DNA of 7,196 nt, taken from NCBI GenBank assembly GCA_004551905.1, contig SFPL01000114.1, positions 1 through 7,196 on the forward strand, written 5' to 3'. The position numbers and the translations under genes were made by a program. Source of the DNA: Lentisphaeraceae bacterium. Lineage in GTDB: Bacteria; Verrucomicrobiota; Kiritimatiellia; RFP12; UBA1067. This document shows positions 1 to 5,552 of this stretch, in pieces. Positions within the stretch are counted from its first letter, which is position 1. The number at the start of each line of letters is the position of its first letter. The notes beneath the pieces were generated by a model, which was given only the letters and a program-made list of their open reading frames with translations, searched no databases and was not told the origin of the DNA.

Positions 1-212
1 GGCACGTGTTCAACGTCGTCAGGGTGTCGGAGAACGACGCGAACGGCGCGCCCTACGAGGGGCAGTTCGCCACAAGCCTGGAGGTCGCCTGCCTGAAGGA
101 CGCGGACGACGTCTGCAAGTGGGGGCGAAGGCGCTGGGACGCGGAAGAATCGCAACATGACCCAGCAGACGTGGGTGGACGCGCGGGGGCATTTGTAAGC
201 CGTGACCGTTGA
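1..212 (+). CDS. 3' end of an unrecognised gene, with an apparent frameshift
   Basis: The 5' end lies outside the window. From base 3 the frame reads HVFNVVRVSENDANGAPYEG and continues to about C-K-W at 114-122, with nearly every codon ending in G or C, as in the real genes here. Beyond that the same frame runs to a TGA at 210-212 but loses this bias. The bias moves to the frame of base 121, which reads GEGAGTRKNRNMTQQTWVDA and stops at TAA 196-198. Removing one G from the run at 121-125 joins the two halves into one natural-looking C-terminus. The gene is therefore either truly frameshifted or carries a one-base sequence error. The protein is soluble-looking, with no membrane segment, and I do not recognise a family. 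It ends before the promoter at 244-249, so it belongs to an upstream transcript. Confidence 0.55.
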   Translation, partial: HVFNVVRVSENDANGAPYEGQFATSLEVACLKDADDVCKWGRRRWDAEESQHDPADVGGRAGAFVSRDR

Positions 213-220
213 CCTGGCGC

Positions 221-249
221 TGCCCACGAACGCAAATTTTTGGTATAAT
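221..249 (+). promoter_or_regulatory. Extended -10 promoter for the lipoprotein pair
   Basis: A perfect TATAAT at 244-249 is preceded by TG at 241-242, giving the extended -10 TGGTATAAT. The hexamer 17 bp upstream (221-226, TGCCCA) is a poor -35, which extended -10 promoters tolerate. Transcription would begin near 256, leaving a leader of about 38 nt before the ATG at 294. The bases after the -10 (ACGCAA) match those after the rRNA promoter (ACGCAT). Confidence 0.75.
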
Positions 250-280
250 ACGCAACACAAGGCTGACCAGCACCTGATGA

Positions 281-285
281 AAGGA
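281..285 (+). promoter_or_regulatory. Ribosome binding site for the first lipoprotein
   Basis: AAGGA lies 8 nt before the ATG at 294 and supports that start. Confidence 0.6.
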
Positions 286-293
286 CAATCCGA

Positions 294-767
294 ATGAGAA
301 CAGAATCATGTCGAAGGGCGCTCTTGGGCGCAGTCGCGGCATTGTCGCTGTTGGTCACCGGGTGTGCGTCGCTAACCTATTCGTCGCCGCGCGCGCTTGA
401 CGACATCGAGGTCAAGGGAGCGGATGGCAAGCCGTCCAGGCTGGTGGTGGCCGACACGACCTGTTGCTACATCTTCTGGTCGATTCCGCTCTTCGCCGGC
501 GACGTGAGGTGGAACGACAAGACGAAGGATATCAACGGCGGCGTCACTTTCTTCAACGACATCCTCGATGTCGAGACGCTGCAGGACACGCTGCATAAGG
601 CGGCAGCGGCGAAGAACTGCGACCTCGTTGACTACTCGCTGCTCGTTTCCGACACCACCTACGCTGGGTTCAGCAGTTACGCCGGGCTTATCGGGATGTT
701 CTTCGGGTCATCGCACCTCAGCCTCTCGGCGGTGATGGTGCCCAAAACGGAAGGTGGTGCGAAATGA
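294..767 (+). CDS. Small lipoprotein of unknown function (first of a tandem pair)
   Basis: The 157-residue product begins with a basic N-terminus, a hydrophobic stretch at about 9-20 and the lipobox V-T-G-C with Cys24, so it should be a lipid-anchored envelope protein. Residues +2/+3 are Ala-Ser rather than Asp, which by the Escherichia coli Lol rule would suggest outer-membrane sorting; whether the rule holds here is unknown. The mature part has a Cys-Cys pair (57-58), an aromatic W-S-I-P segment (62-65) followed by G69 and W73, and a hydrophobic stretch near 126-148. The start is supported by AAGGA and by a promoter 44 nt upstream. The gene ends in an ATGA overlap with the next one, which encodes a similarly sized lipoprotein sharing the W-x-I-P pattern. 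I do not recognise the family. The lipoprotein call is strong; function is unknown. Confidence 0.85.
   Translation: MRTESCRRALLGAVAALSLLVTGCASLTYSSPRALDDIEVKGADGKPSRLVVADTTCCYIFWSIPLFAGDVRWNDKTKDINGGVTFFNDILDVETLQDTLHKAAAAKNCDLVDYSLLVSDTTYAGFSSYAGLIGMFFGSSHLSLSAVMVPKTEGGAK
749..754 (+). promoter_or_regulatory. Ribosome binding site for the second lipoprotein
   Basis: GGAAGG lies inside the end of the first lipoprotein gene, 9 nt before the overlapping ATG at 764. It selects the 764 start over the ATG at 754 in another frame. Confidence 0.55.
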
Positions 768-1222
768 AAACGCTCACGTCTGCAAAGGCTATGTTCATCG
801 TGCTCGCGGCGCTTGCGCTCGCCGGGTGCAGCTCGTACAGCGAGATCGCGCGGTGGAACACCGCAGTCAAGGTCAACGACGGCGAGACGCCGATGGCGAC
901 CTTCCTGACCAAGAACTTCTCCTACCAGCTCCTCTGGTGCATCCCGATCTGCACCGGTGTGCCGTGGTCGAAGGAGCAGGGCGGTGGGGACTGCATGGAC
1001 GAATACAGGGTTCGCCTCTTTACCAACCTGGCGACGGTGGACGGCAACCTCGAATCGCTCAACTACGCCCTCGACCGCGTCGGCTCGCGGCGGATTGCGC
1101 ATGTGATCACCTCGCAGGACGACAGCTCCGCATGGAGCCTTTTCCTCCTGAACCGCCACGAGGTGCGCACCAGCTGCCTGATCCTGCCGCCGAATCCGCC
1201 CGCTGCGAAGGCCAAGCAGTAG
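764..1222 (+). CDS. Small lipoprotein of unknown function (second of a tandem pair)
   Basis: The 152-residue product has a clear lipoprotein signal: K2, a hydrophobic core at about 9-19 and the lipobox L-A-G-C with Cys22, followed by Ser-Ser. The mature part carries W58-C-I-P61, then G65 and W68, matching the first protein's W62-S-I-P65, G69 and W73 with a one-residue gap. It continues with a similar V-x-x-F segment (V83 to F86 here, V84 to F87 in the first) and a following helix-like stretch, so I infer ancient tandem duplication. Similarity outside these points is low. The tail is Pro/Ala-rich (142-150). Its ATG overlaps the upstream TGA, implying translational coupling and matched amounts, as for two parts of one complex. 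No family recognised. The stop is directly followed by the -35 region of the pyrH promoter. Confidence 0.85.
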   Translation: MKTLTSAKAMFIVLAALALAGCSSYSEIARWNTAVKVNDGETPMATFLTKNFSYQLLWCIPICTGVPWSKEQGGGDCMDEYRVRLFTNLATVDGNLESLNYALDRVGSRRIAHVITSQDDSSAWSLFLLNRHEVRTSCLILPPNPPAAKAKQ

Positions 1223-1251
1223 TTGCGTTTCTGCCGCCAAAATGGTAAAAT
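1223..1251 (+). promoter_or_regulatory. Promoter for pyrH
   Basis: A -35 TTGCGT (1223-1228), a 17-bp spacer and an extended -10 TGGTAAAAT (1243-1251) form a well-spaced sigma-70 type promoter starting one base after the lipoprotein stop codon. The following GCGC resembles the discriminators of the other two promoters. The start site would be about 1257-1259, so the mRNA leader is very short or absent. ATG 1250 overlaps the -10 and cannot be used from this promoter. Confidence 0.75.
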
Positions 1252-1267
1252 GCGCGACGTGAAAAAG

Positions 1268-1987
1268 ATGAATAGGAAGTTGAAGTACCGGCGCATCCTC
1301 CTGAAGCTCTCGGGAGAGGTGCTCGGCAACCGCGAAACCGGCGAGTGCATCGACCCCGAGAAGCTCGCCTTCATGGCGGCTCGGGTGAAGAAGATCCACT
1401 CGCTCGGCGTCGAGGTCGGCATCGTCCTCGGCGGCGGCAACATCTTCCGCGGCCTTACCGGCGCCGGCAAGGGCGTCAACCGCGTGACCGGCGACTCGAT
1501 GGGCATGCTCGCCACGATCATCAACGCGCTCGCGATGATGAACGCGCTCGAGTCAATCGGCGTCCCCACCCGCGTCATGACCGCGATCGAGATGCCGAAG
1601 CTCGCCGAGCCGTTCATCCAGCGCCGCGCGCTCCGCCACTTAGAGAAGGGCCGTGTGCTGATCTTCGGCGGCGGCACCGGCAACCCGTACTTCTCCACCG
1701 ACTCCGCCGCCGCGCTCAAGGCGAGCGAAATCGGCGCGGACGCGGTCCTCAAGGCGACGAAGGTCGACGGCATCTACACCGCCGACCCGAAGAAGGACCC
1801 GAAGGCGAAGAAGTACGGCTCGCTCAAGTACGAGACGGCGATCGAGAAGCGGCTGAAGGTGATGGACTCCGCCGCGTTCGCGCTGTGCATGGACAACAAC
1901 ATCCCGATCGTGGTCTTCGACTTCTTCGACCCGAAGGCGCTCGAGCGCGTGGTGAAGGGCGAGGCGGTCGGGACGATCGTCAGCTGA
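1268..1987 (+). CDS. pyrH: UMP kinase (uridylate kinase)
   Basis: PyrH transfers phosphate from ATP to UMP to make UDP, an essential cytoplasmic step toward UTP and CTP. It belongs to the amino-acid kinase fold and is usually a hexamer. From ATG 1268 the protein has 239 residues, close to the ~240 of the family. Visible signatures are K-L-S-G-E (13-17), the phosphate-binding GGGNIFRG (55-62), NRVTGDSMGM (71-80) with D76 at the UMP site, GTGNPYFSTDSAA (136-148), ATKVDGIYTADPKKDP (163-178) at the ATP site, and LKVMD-A-F near 196-204. The start is uncertain: GTG 1259 (three residues longer) or ATG 1250 are in frame. I chose ATG 1268 because the promoter -10 covers 1250 and the kinase core begins just after. 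No clear Shine-Dalgarno precedes it. frr follows after 41 nt, a widely conserved pairing; rpsB and tsf, which often precede, are absent. Confidence 0.97.
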   Translation: MNRKLKYRRILLKLSGEVLGNRETGECIDPEKLAFMAARVKKIHSLGVEVGIVLGGGNIFRGLTGAGKGVNRVTGDSMGMLATIINALAMMNALESIGVPTRVMTAIEMPKLAEPFIQRRALRHLEKGRVLIFGGGTGNPYFSTDSAAALKASEIGADAVLKATKVDGIYTADPKKDPKAKKYGSLKYETAIEKRLKVMDSAAFALCMDNNIPIVVFDFFDPKALERVVKGEAVGTIVS

Positions 1988-2012
1988 CGGCGGCAGGCTT
2001 AGAACCTACAAT
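1984..2012 (+). promoter_or_regulatory. Possible weak internal promoter before frr
   Basis: CTGACG (1984-1989) and TACAAT (2007-2012) are separated by 17 bp. The -10 ends 16 nt before the frr ATG, the same distance as between the pyrH -10 and its ATG. There is no TG extension. With read-through from pyrH likely, this may be chance. Confidence 0.25.
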
Positions 2013-2016
2013 GCAA

Positions 2017-2021
2017 AAGGA
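2017..2021 (+). promoter_or_regulatory. Ribosome binding site for frr
   Basis: AAGGA lies 7 nt before ATG 2029 and decides that start over the in-frame ATG at 2011, which has no such site. Confidence 0.6.
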
Positions 2022-2028
2022 AAACGAA

Positions 2029-2592
2029 ATGAACACGGTAGCAGAAGTGCTCAACGACGCAACGGCGAAGATCGCGAAGAGCTTCGACGCTCTGAAGGCG
2101 CAGTTCGCAGGCCTCAGGACCGGCAAGGCATCCCCGGCGATGGTCGACCAGATCAAGGTGGACTACTACGGCTGCCCGACGCCGATCAAGAACCTCGGCA
2201 CCATCTCCACCCCGGAGCCGCGGCAGATCAAGATCGCGCCGTTCGACCCGACGGTGATCGACGCGATGAACAAGGCGATCCTCGCCGCGAACATCGGCGT
2301 CACCCCGCAGTCCGACGGCAAGGTGCTGCGCATCACGGTGCCGGAGCTGAACGAGGAGCGCCGCAAGGAAATCGTCAAGGTCGCCAAGACCCAGGCCGAG
2401 GCGCAGAAGGTGGCGATGCGCAACATCCGCCGCGACGCCAACGACGCGGTGAAGAAGCTCGAGAAGGACAAGAAGATTTCCGAGGACGACATGAAGGACG
2501 GCCTCGACAAGATCCAGAAGGCCACGGACGACGGCATCGCGAAGATCGACGCCGAGCTCAAGGCCAAGGAATCCGAGGTGATGGCGGTTTGA
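2029..2592 (+). CDS. frr: Ribosome recycling factor
   Basis: RRF acts with EF-G to split the post-termination ribosome and release mRNA and tRNA. The product has 187 residues, against about 185 for the family. It shows the expected order: an N-terminal helix (about 1-29), the L-R-T-G-K-A-S-P hinge (29-36), the beta domain with VDYYGCPTP (44-52) and the IKIAPFDP stretch (67-74), the second hinge with VPELNEERRKE (104-114), then two long helices. The highly conserved VAMRNIRRDAND (128-139) includes R134, equivalent to the essential R132 of the E. coli factor. KKISEDD (148-154) is also typical. No key residue is missing. It lies 41 nt after pyrH, as in many bacteria. The next gene starts 25 nt downstream with its own ribosome binding site, so the transcript probably continues. 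Confidence 0.97.
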   Translation: MNTVAEVLNDATAKIAKSFDALKAQFAGLRTGKASPAMVDQIKVDYYGCPTPIKNLGTISTPEPRQIKIAPFDPTVIDAMNKAILAANIGVTPQSDGKVLRITVPELNEERRKEIVKVAKTQAEAQKVAMRNIRRDANDAVKKLEKDKKISEDDMKDGLDKIQKATDDGIAKIDAELKAKESEVMAV

Positions 2593-2605
2593 CCCCTTGA
2601 TTCGC

Positions 2606-2611
2606 GGGAGG
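2606..2611 (+). promoter_or_regulatory. Ribosome binding site for the repeat protein
   Basis: GGGAGG is placed 6 nt before ATG 2618. It decides that start over the TTG at 2597, which lies upstream of it. Confidence 0.65.
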
Positions 2612-2617
2612 CACGAC

Positions 2618-3886
2618 ATGGCAGACGAAGTCGAGATGATTCCGGTCGAGTTGACCCCGGTGGCGGAAGAGCCGCCGAAGGCGAATCCATTGGCGCGTCC
2701 GGCCGTGGGCGCGGCCCCTGCGCCGACCGTGGGCGTTCCCGCTCCAGCGCCCGCTCCCGCCCCTGCGCCTGCAGCGCCGAAGGCGCCGTCGTCGCCTGCG
2801 ACCGCCGCGCTCAGGCCGGGTCTCAAGCTGCCGCCCAAGCCGGGTGCCACGGTCGGCGGCCTCAAGCCCGGCCTCAAGCTGCCGCCTAAGCCTGGCGCTA
2901 CGGTCGGCGGACTCAAGCCCGGCCTCAAGCCCGGTCTCAAGCTGCCTCCGAAGCCTGGCGCCACGGTGGGTGCGCTTCGTCCCGGCCTCAAGCTGCCGAC
3001 CAAGCCCGGCATTCCGCAGATCCGCAAGCCCGGCGTCTCGGTCGCCGCGAAGCCACTGCCGCGTCCGGTGACGCCAACTGTGGCGACGACCAGCCCGGCG
3101 GCCGCCCCCACTGCTCCCGCCGCGCCAGCCGCCGCCCCCGCTGCCGCGCCGACCGCTGAAGCCGTACCGGCCAATTCGCTTTCGACGCTCAAGACGCTCA
3201 CCCAGAAGCTGAAGGGCGTCACCCAGCCGATTCCGCAGCAGGCGATTCTGCACAAGACCGGCATCATCGCCGACACTTCGATGACCGATTCGCAGAAGGA
3301 GGCCGCCAAGCACAAGACGGCCCGCATCTCGCTTTCTGACGCGATGGGCGTTGCGCCGGTGAAGAACGAGAACGCCCCGATGAAGACGATCCGCATCAAG
3401 CGACCGAGCGACATCGCGGGCGGCACCTCGCGGCTCCCCGCCCAGCCTGCGGCGAAGCCGGCCGCAGTCGCGCCCGCGGTGCCGGCGGCGAAGCCAGAGG
3501 CTCCGGCCGCGCCAGCCGACACGGCTGCCGCGTCGGCGGCGAAGTCCGCGGCGACAACGCAGCCCGTCAGCGTCACCCAGCGCAAGACGCTCAAGATTTC
3601 CCGGCCCGGCGGTCCGGTGCGGCCGTCCGGCAAGTTCACCGTCAAGCGCCCCGGCGCCGACGCGGCGAAGCCTCCGGCAGACGCGGCGAATCCTCCGGCC
3701 GACGGTGACGTCGCCGACATCCCGGACATTCCGTCCATGCCGCAGGCGCCGGTGCCGGTGCAAGCGGTGGACGACGTGGCCGGCTGGGTGCAGACGCTTT
3801 CGATGATCGTCCAGCTCGCGGCGTGCGTGGCGATCGGCGTGCTCGCGTGGTTCCTCTACCAGAACACGCAGACCAACTACTTCTGA
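2618..3886 (+). CDS. Pro/Ala-rich repeat protein with a C-terminal membrane anchor, unknown function
   Basis: The product has 422 residues and no recognised catalytic domain. In order: an acidic N-terminus (1-20); a Pro-Ala linker (41-53); about four tandem copies of a 17-residue unit LRPGLKLPPKPGATVGG (65-131, the third longer by one LKPG, the last cut short); a second Pro/Ala linker (150-180); a mixed, possibly helical part (186-235); further Ala/Pro linkers; an acidic stretch (360-372); and one hydrophobic segment (about 394-413) nine residues from the end. With no signal peptide, the likely topology is a tail anchor with the long basic part in the cytoplasm. A short motif recurs: KTARISL (233-239), KTIRIKRP (256-263), KTLKISRP (323-330), KFTVKRP (339-345). 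It lies 25 nt after frr and directly before the ABC cassette, so it may scaffold or regulate that exporter; this is inference. A cell-envelope or nucleic-acid-binding scaffold is also possible. Confidence 0.85.
   Translation: MADEVEMIPVELTPVAEEPPKANPLARPAVGAAPAPTVGVPAPAPAPAPAPAAPKAPSSPATAALRPGLKLPPKPGATVGGLKPGLKLPPKPGATVGGLKPGLKPGLKLPPKPGATVGALRPGLKLPTKPGIPQIRKPGVSVAAKPLPRPVTPTVATTSPAAAPTAPAAPAAAPAAAPTAEAVPANSLSTLKTLTQKLKGVTQPIPQQAILHKTGIIADTSMTDSQKEAAKHKTARISLSDAMGVAPVKNENAPMKTIRIKRPSDIAGGTSRLPAQPAAKPAAVAPAVPAAKPEAPAAPADTAAASAAKSAATTQPVSVTQRKTLKISRPGGPVRPSGKFTVKRPGADAAKPPADAANPPADGDVADIPDIPSMPQAPVPVQAVDDVAGWVQTLSMIVQLAACVAIGVLAWFLYQNTQTNYF
2810..3010 (+). repeat. Tandem coding repeat, 51-bp unit
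   Basis: Units lie at 2810-2860, 2861-2911, 2912-2974 (12 bp longer) and 2975-3010 (partial), each encoding [L][RK]PGLKLP[PT]KPG with ATVG in the first three. The copies differ mainly at synonymous third positions (for example CCGCCC, CCGCCT, CCTCCG for Pro-Pro), so the peptide is conserved while the DNA has diverged. The extra LKPG in unit three is a duplication of one turn within a unit. Confidence 0.9.
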
Positions 3887-3894
3887 TCCGGCGC

Positions 3895-4776
3895 TTGAAG
3901 CCCTACGTCTCCATAACGCTGGCGACCGCGCTTGAGGTGGCGTCGTCGCCGCTTTCGCTGCTTGTCATGCTTGCGGCGATGGCGCTGGAGGTGTTCGCGC
4001 CGGTCTTCCACTACCACCAGTTCGGCGACCCCACCCGCATGGCGCGGGACGCGGCGCTGTCGGCGCTCCTCACCTGCGGCGCAGTCTTCGCGGTCTTTGG
4101 CGCGATCCGCGCCGTCCGCCGCGAGATCGAGACCGGCACCCAGGAGATGGCGCTCGCCCACGCGGTCGCCCGCGGCGGATTCTTCCTCGCGAAGGCCGCC
4201 GGCGTCGCCGTCGCCTTCGCCGTCTTCGCGGCGGCGGTCTCTGGTACCGCGGTCACGATGTTCACCGGCGCGGCCATCGGCGGCGCCATCGCCGAGGAGA
4301 CCGCACAGCTCGCGCGCGTTTACGGCCCGTGTGTCGCCGTCGGCGTCGCCGCGATTGTCCTGCCGCTTGCTCTCGCCGCCGCGCTCAACCGGTTCTTCCG
4401 CTTCCGCTTCGTGCTGACGGCGTTCTTTATCGCGGCTGGCGTCTCCGTCGCGGGCGGAGCGGTGTCCGCTGCGCTGTCCAGCGGGGACTGCCTCAGGCTT
4501 GTGCCGGCGGCGGTGCTTGTCGCCTGCCCGGCGCTGGTGCTGCTCTCCGCCGCCGTCGCGTTTGCGGTGCGCTTCCGCGCCAACGCCGCCGCGGCGCTTT
4601 CCGGCGTCGTGCTCGCGGCGATGCTGCCTGCGATGGACGTCTACTACCGCGCCGAGTCGCTTTCGCGCGGCGGGTCGATTCCGTTCGCGGATGTCGCGCT
4701 CGCGGTCGCCGCCGCGCTGCCGGCGGTGGCCGGCTTCCTGATCTTCGGAATCCACTTCAGCCTGAACCGGGAATGA
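3895..4776 (+). CDS. ABC-2 type transporter permease (first membrane subunit)
   Basis: From TTG 3895 the product has 293 residues and about six to eight hydrophobic segments (near 18-38, 53-72, 97-124, 144-164, 171-194, 200-226, 232-250, 266-288). Between the second and third lies REIETGTQEMALAHAVAR (76-93) followed by G-F-F-L-A-K (95-100), the pattern of ABC-2 permeases (RE-x-E-x-G-T-x-E, then a basic residue and K) at the cytoplasmic loop that contacts the ATPase. The ATPase gene overlaps its end by ATGA. Substrate unknown; such pairs usually export or move lipids, polysaccharides or drugs. The start is unclear: no ATG or GTG lies near the expected N-terminus. The sequence at the previous stop is TGATC, where TGATG would give a perfect coupled start reading M-R-R-L-K-P-Y. 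TTG 3895 is the nearest standard alternative, but lacks a Shine-Dalgarno. Longer GTG 3823 would overlap the previous gene by 64 bases in another frame and is unlikely. Confidence 0.85.
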   Translation: MKPYVSITLATALEVASSPLSLLVMLAAMALEVFAPVFHYHQFGDPTRMARDAALSALLTCGAVFAVFGAIRAVRREIETGTQEMALAHAVARGGFFLAKAAGVAVAFAVFAAAVSGTAVTMFTGAAIGGAIAEETAQLARVYGPCVAVGVAAIVLPLALAAALNRFFRFRFVLTAFFIAAGVSVAGGAVSAALSSGDCLRLVPAAVLVACPALVLLSAAVAFAVRFRANAAAALSGVVLAAMLPAMDVYYRAESLSRGGSIPFADVALAVAAALPAVAGFLIFGIHFSLNRE

Positions 4777-5543
4777 CCATGGAACCTGAAATCGTAGTTT
4801 CGCTCAACGGCGTGTCCAAGACCTTCCGCGACTTCTGGCTGCGGCCGACTGTGGTGGCGGTGGACGCGCTTTCGCTCGGAGTCCGCCGCGGCGAGGTGTT
4901 CGGGCTCCTCGGCCCGAACGGCTCCGGCAAGTCGACCACGATCAAGATGATCCTCGGGCTCCTCTCGCCCAGCGCCGGCCAGGTGCGGCTCTTCGGGCTC
5001 GGTCCGCAGTCGGTCGCCGCGCGCCGCCGGCTCGGGTATCTCCCCGAGCTCAGCTACCTGCACCCGTTCCTCACCGCCGCAGAGACGCTCCGCTACTACG
5101 CCGGGCTCTGCTCGCTGCCGCGGCGCGAGGCGGTGCGGCGGACGCGCGAACTGCTGGCGATGGTGGGGCTGGAGGACGTCGCGAACCGTCCGGTGGGCGG
5201 CTTCTCCAAGGGCATGGCGCGCAGGGTGGCGCTCGCGTCCGCGCTCGTGGGCAGGCCAGAGCTGCTGGTGCTGGACGAGCCGACATCCGGACTCGACCCG
5301 ATCTCGACCAAGGAGGTGAAGACGCTCGTCAAGGCGCTTGCACGCGGCGGAATGACGGTGCTCACCACCTCGCACATGCTGGCGGACGCCGAGGACATCT
5401 GCGACCGGGTGATGATCCTCAACCGCGGCAGATCCGTCGCCGAGGGGAAGGTGGCGGAGCTGGGGACGAGTCTCGAGGAGTTCTTCCTCGCCAAGGTCGG
5501 GGACGTGCAGGATTTCGCGCTCGCGCCGTTTCTCAAGGGGTGA
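4773..5543 (+). CDS. ABC transporter ATP-binding protein
   Basis: This 256-residue ATPase powers the two neighbouring permeases from the cytoplasmic side. It carries Walker A GPNGSGKST (47-55), GYLPE (88-92) with Glu at the Q-loop position as is common in ABC-2 ATPases, the signature GGFSKGM (142-148, a variant of LSGGQ), Walker B LLVLDEP (164-170), D-loop SGLD (172-175) and the switch H201. All catalytic residues are present, so it should be active. The N-terminal V-S-K-T-F-R-D-F-W (14-22) is a CcmA/GldA-like exporter pattern. The short C-terminal tail (230-256) shows no extra domain. ATG 4773 overlaps the permease stop as ATGA; ATG 4779, two codons later, is nearly as good and has GGGA 6 nt before it. 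The second permease follows 9 nt after the stop. Export substrate cannot be read from the sequence. Confidence 0.95.
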   Translation: MTMEPEIVVSLNGVSKTFRDFWLRPTVVAVDALSLGVRRGEVFGLLGPNGSGKSTTIKMILGLLSPSAGQVRLFGLGPQSVAARRRLGYLPELSYLHPFLTAAETLRYYAGLCSLPRREAVRRTRELLAMVGLEDVANRPVGGFSKGMARRVALASALVGRPELLVLDEPTSGLDPISTKEVKTLVKALARGGMTVLTTSHMLADAEDICDRVMILNRGRSVAEGKVAELGTSLEEFFLAKVGDVQDFALAPFLKG

Positions 5544-5552
5544 CCGCCGGCG

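Noticed and set aside
209..214. TTGACC as the -35 for the TATAAT at 244
   Set aside because: The spacing is 29 bp, far from the usual 16-18; the extended -10 does not need it.
1345..2028. Extension of the frr frame upstream through pyrH
   Set aside because: The extension is Arg-rich shadow sequence; frr has a clear ribosome binding site and normal length from 2029.
2738..2779. Pro-Ala run as a slippage-prone microsatellite
   Set aside because: Codons for Pro and Ala vary throughout, so the DNA is not a simple repeat.
1999..3738. Long open frame of 579 codons on the minus strand
   Set aside because: It is the shadow of frr and the repeat protein; the plus strand has recognisable RRF, a ribosome binding site and G/C-ending codons.
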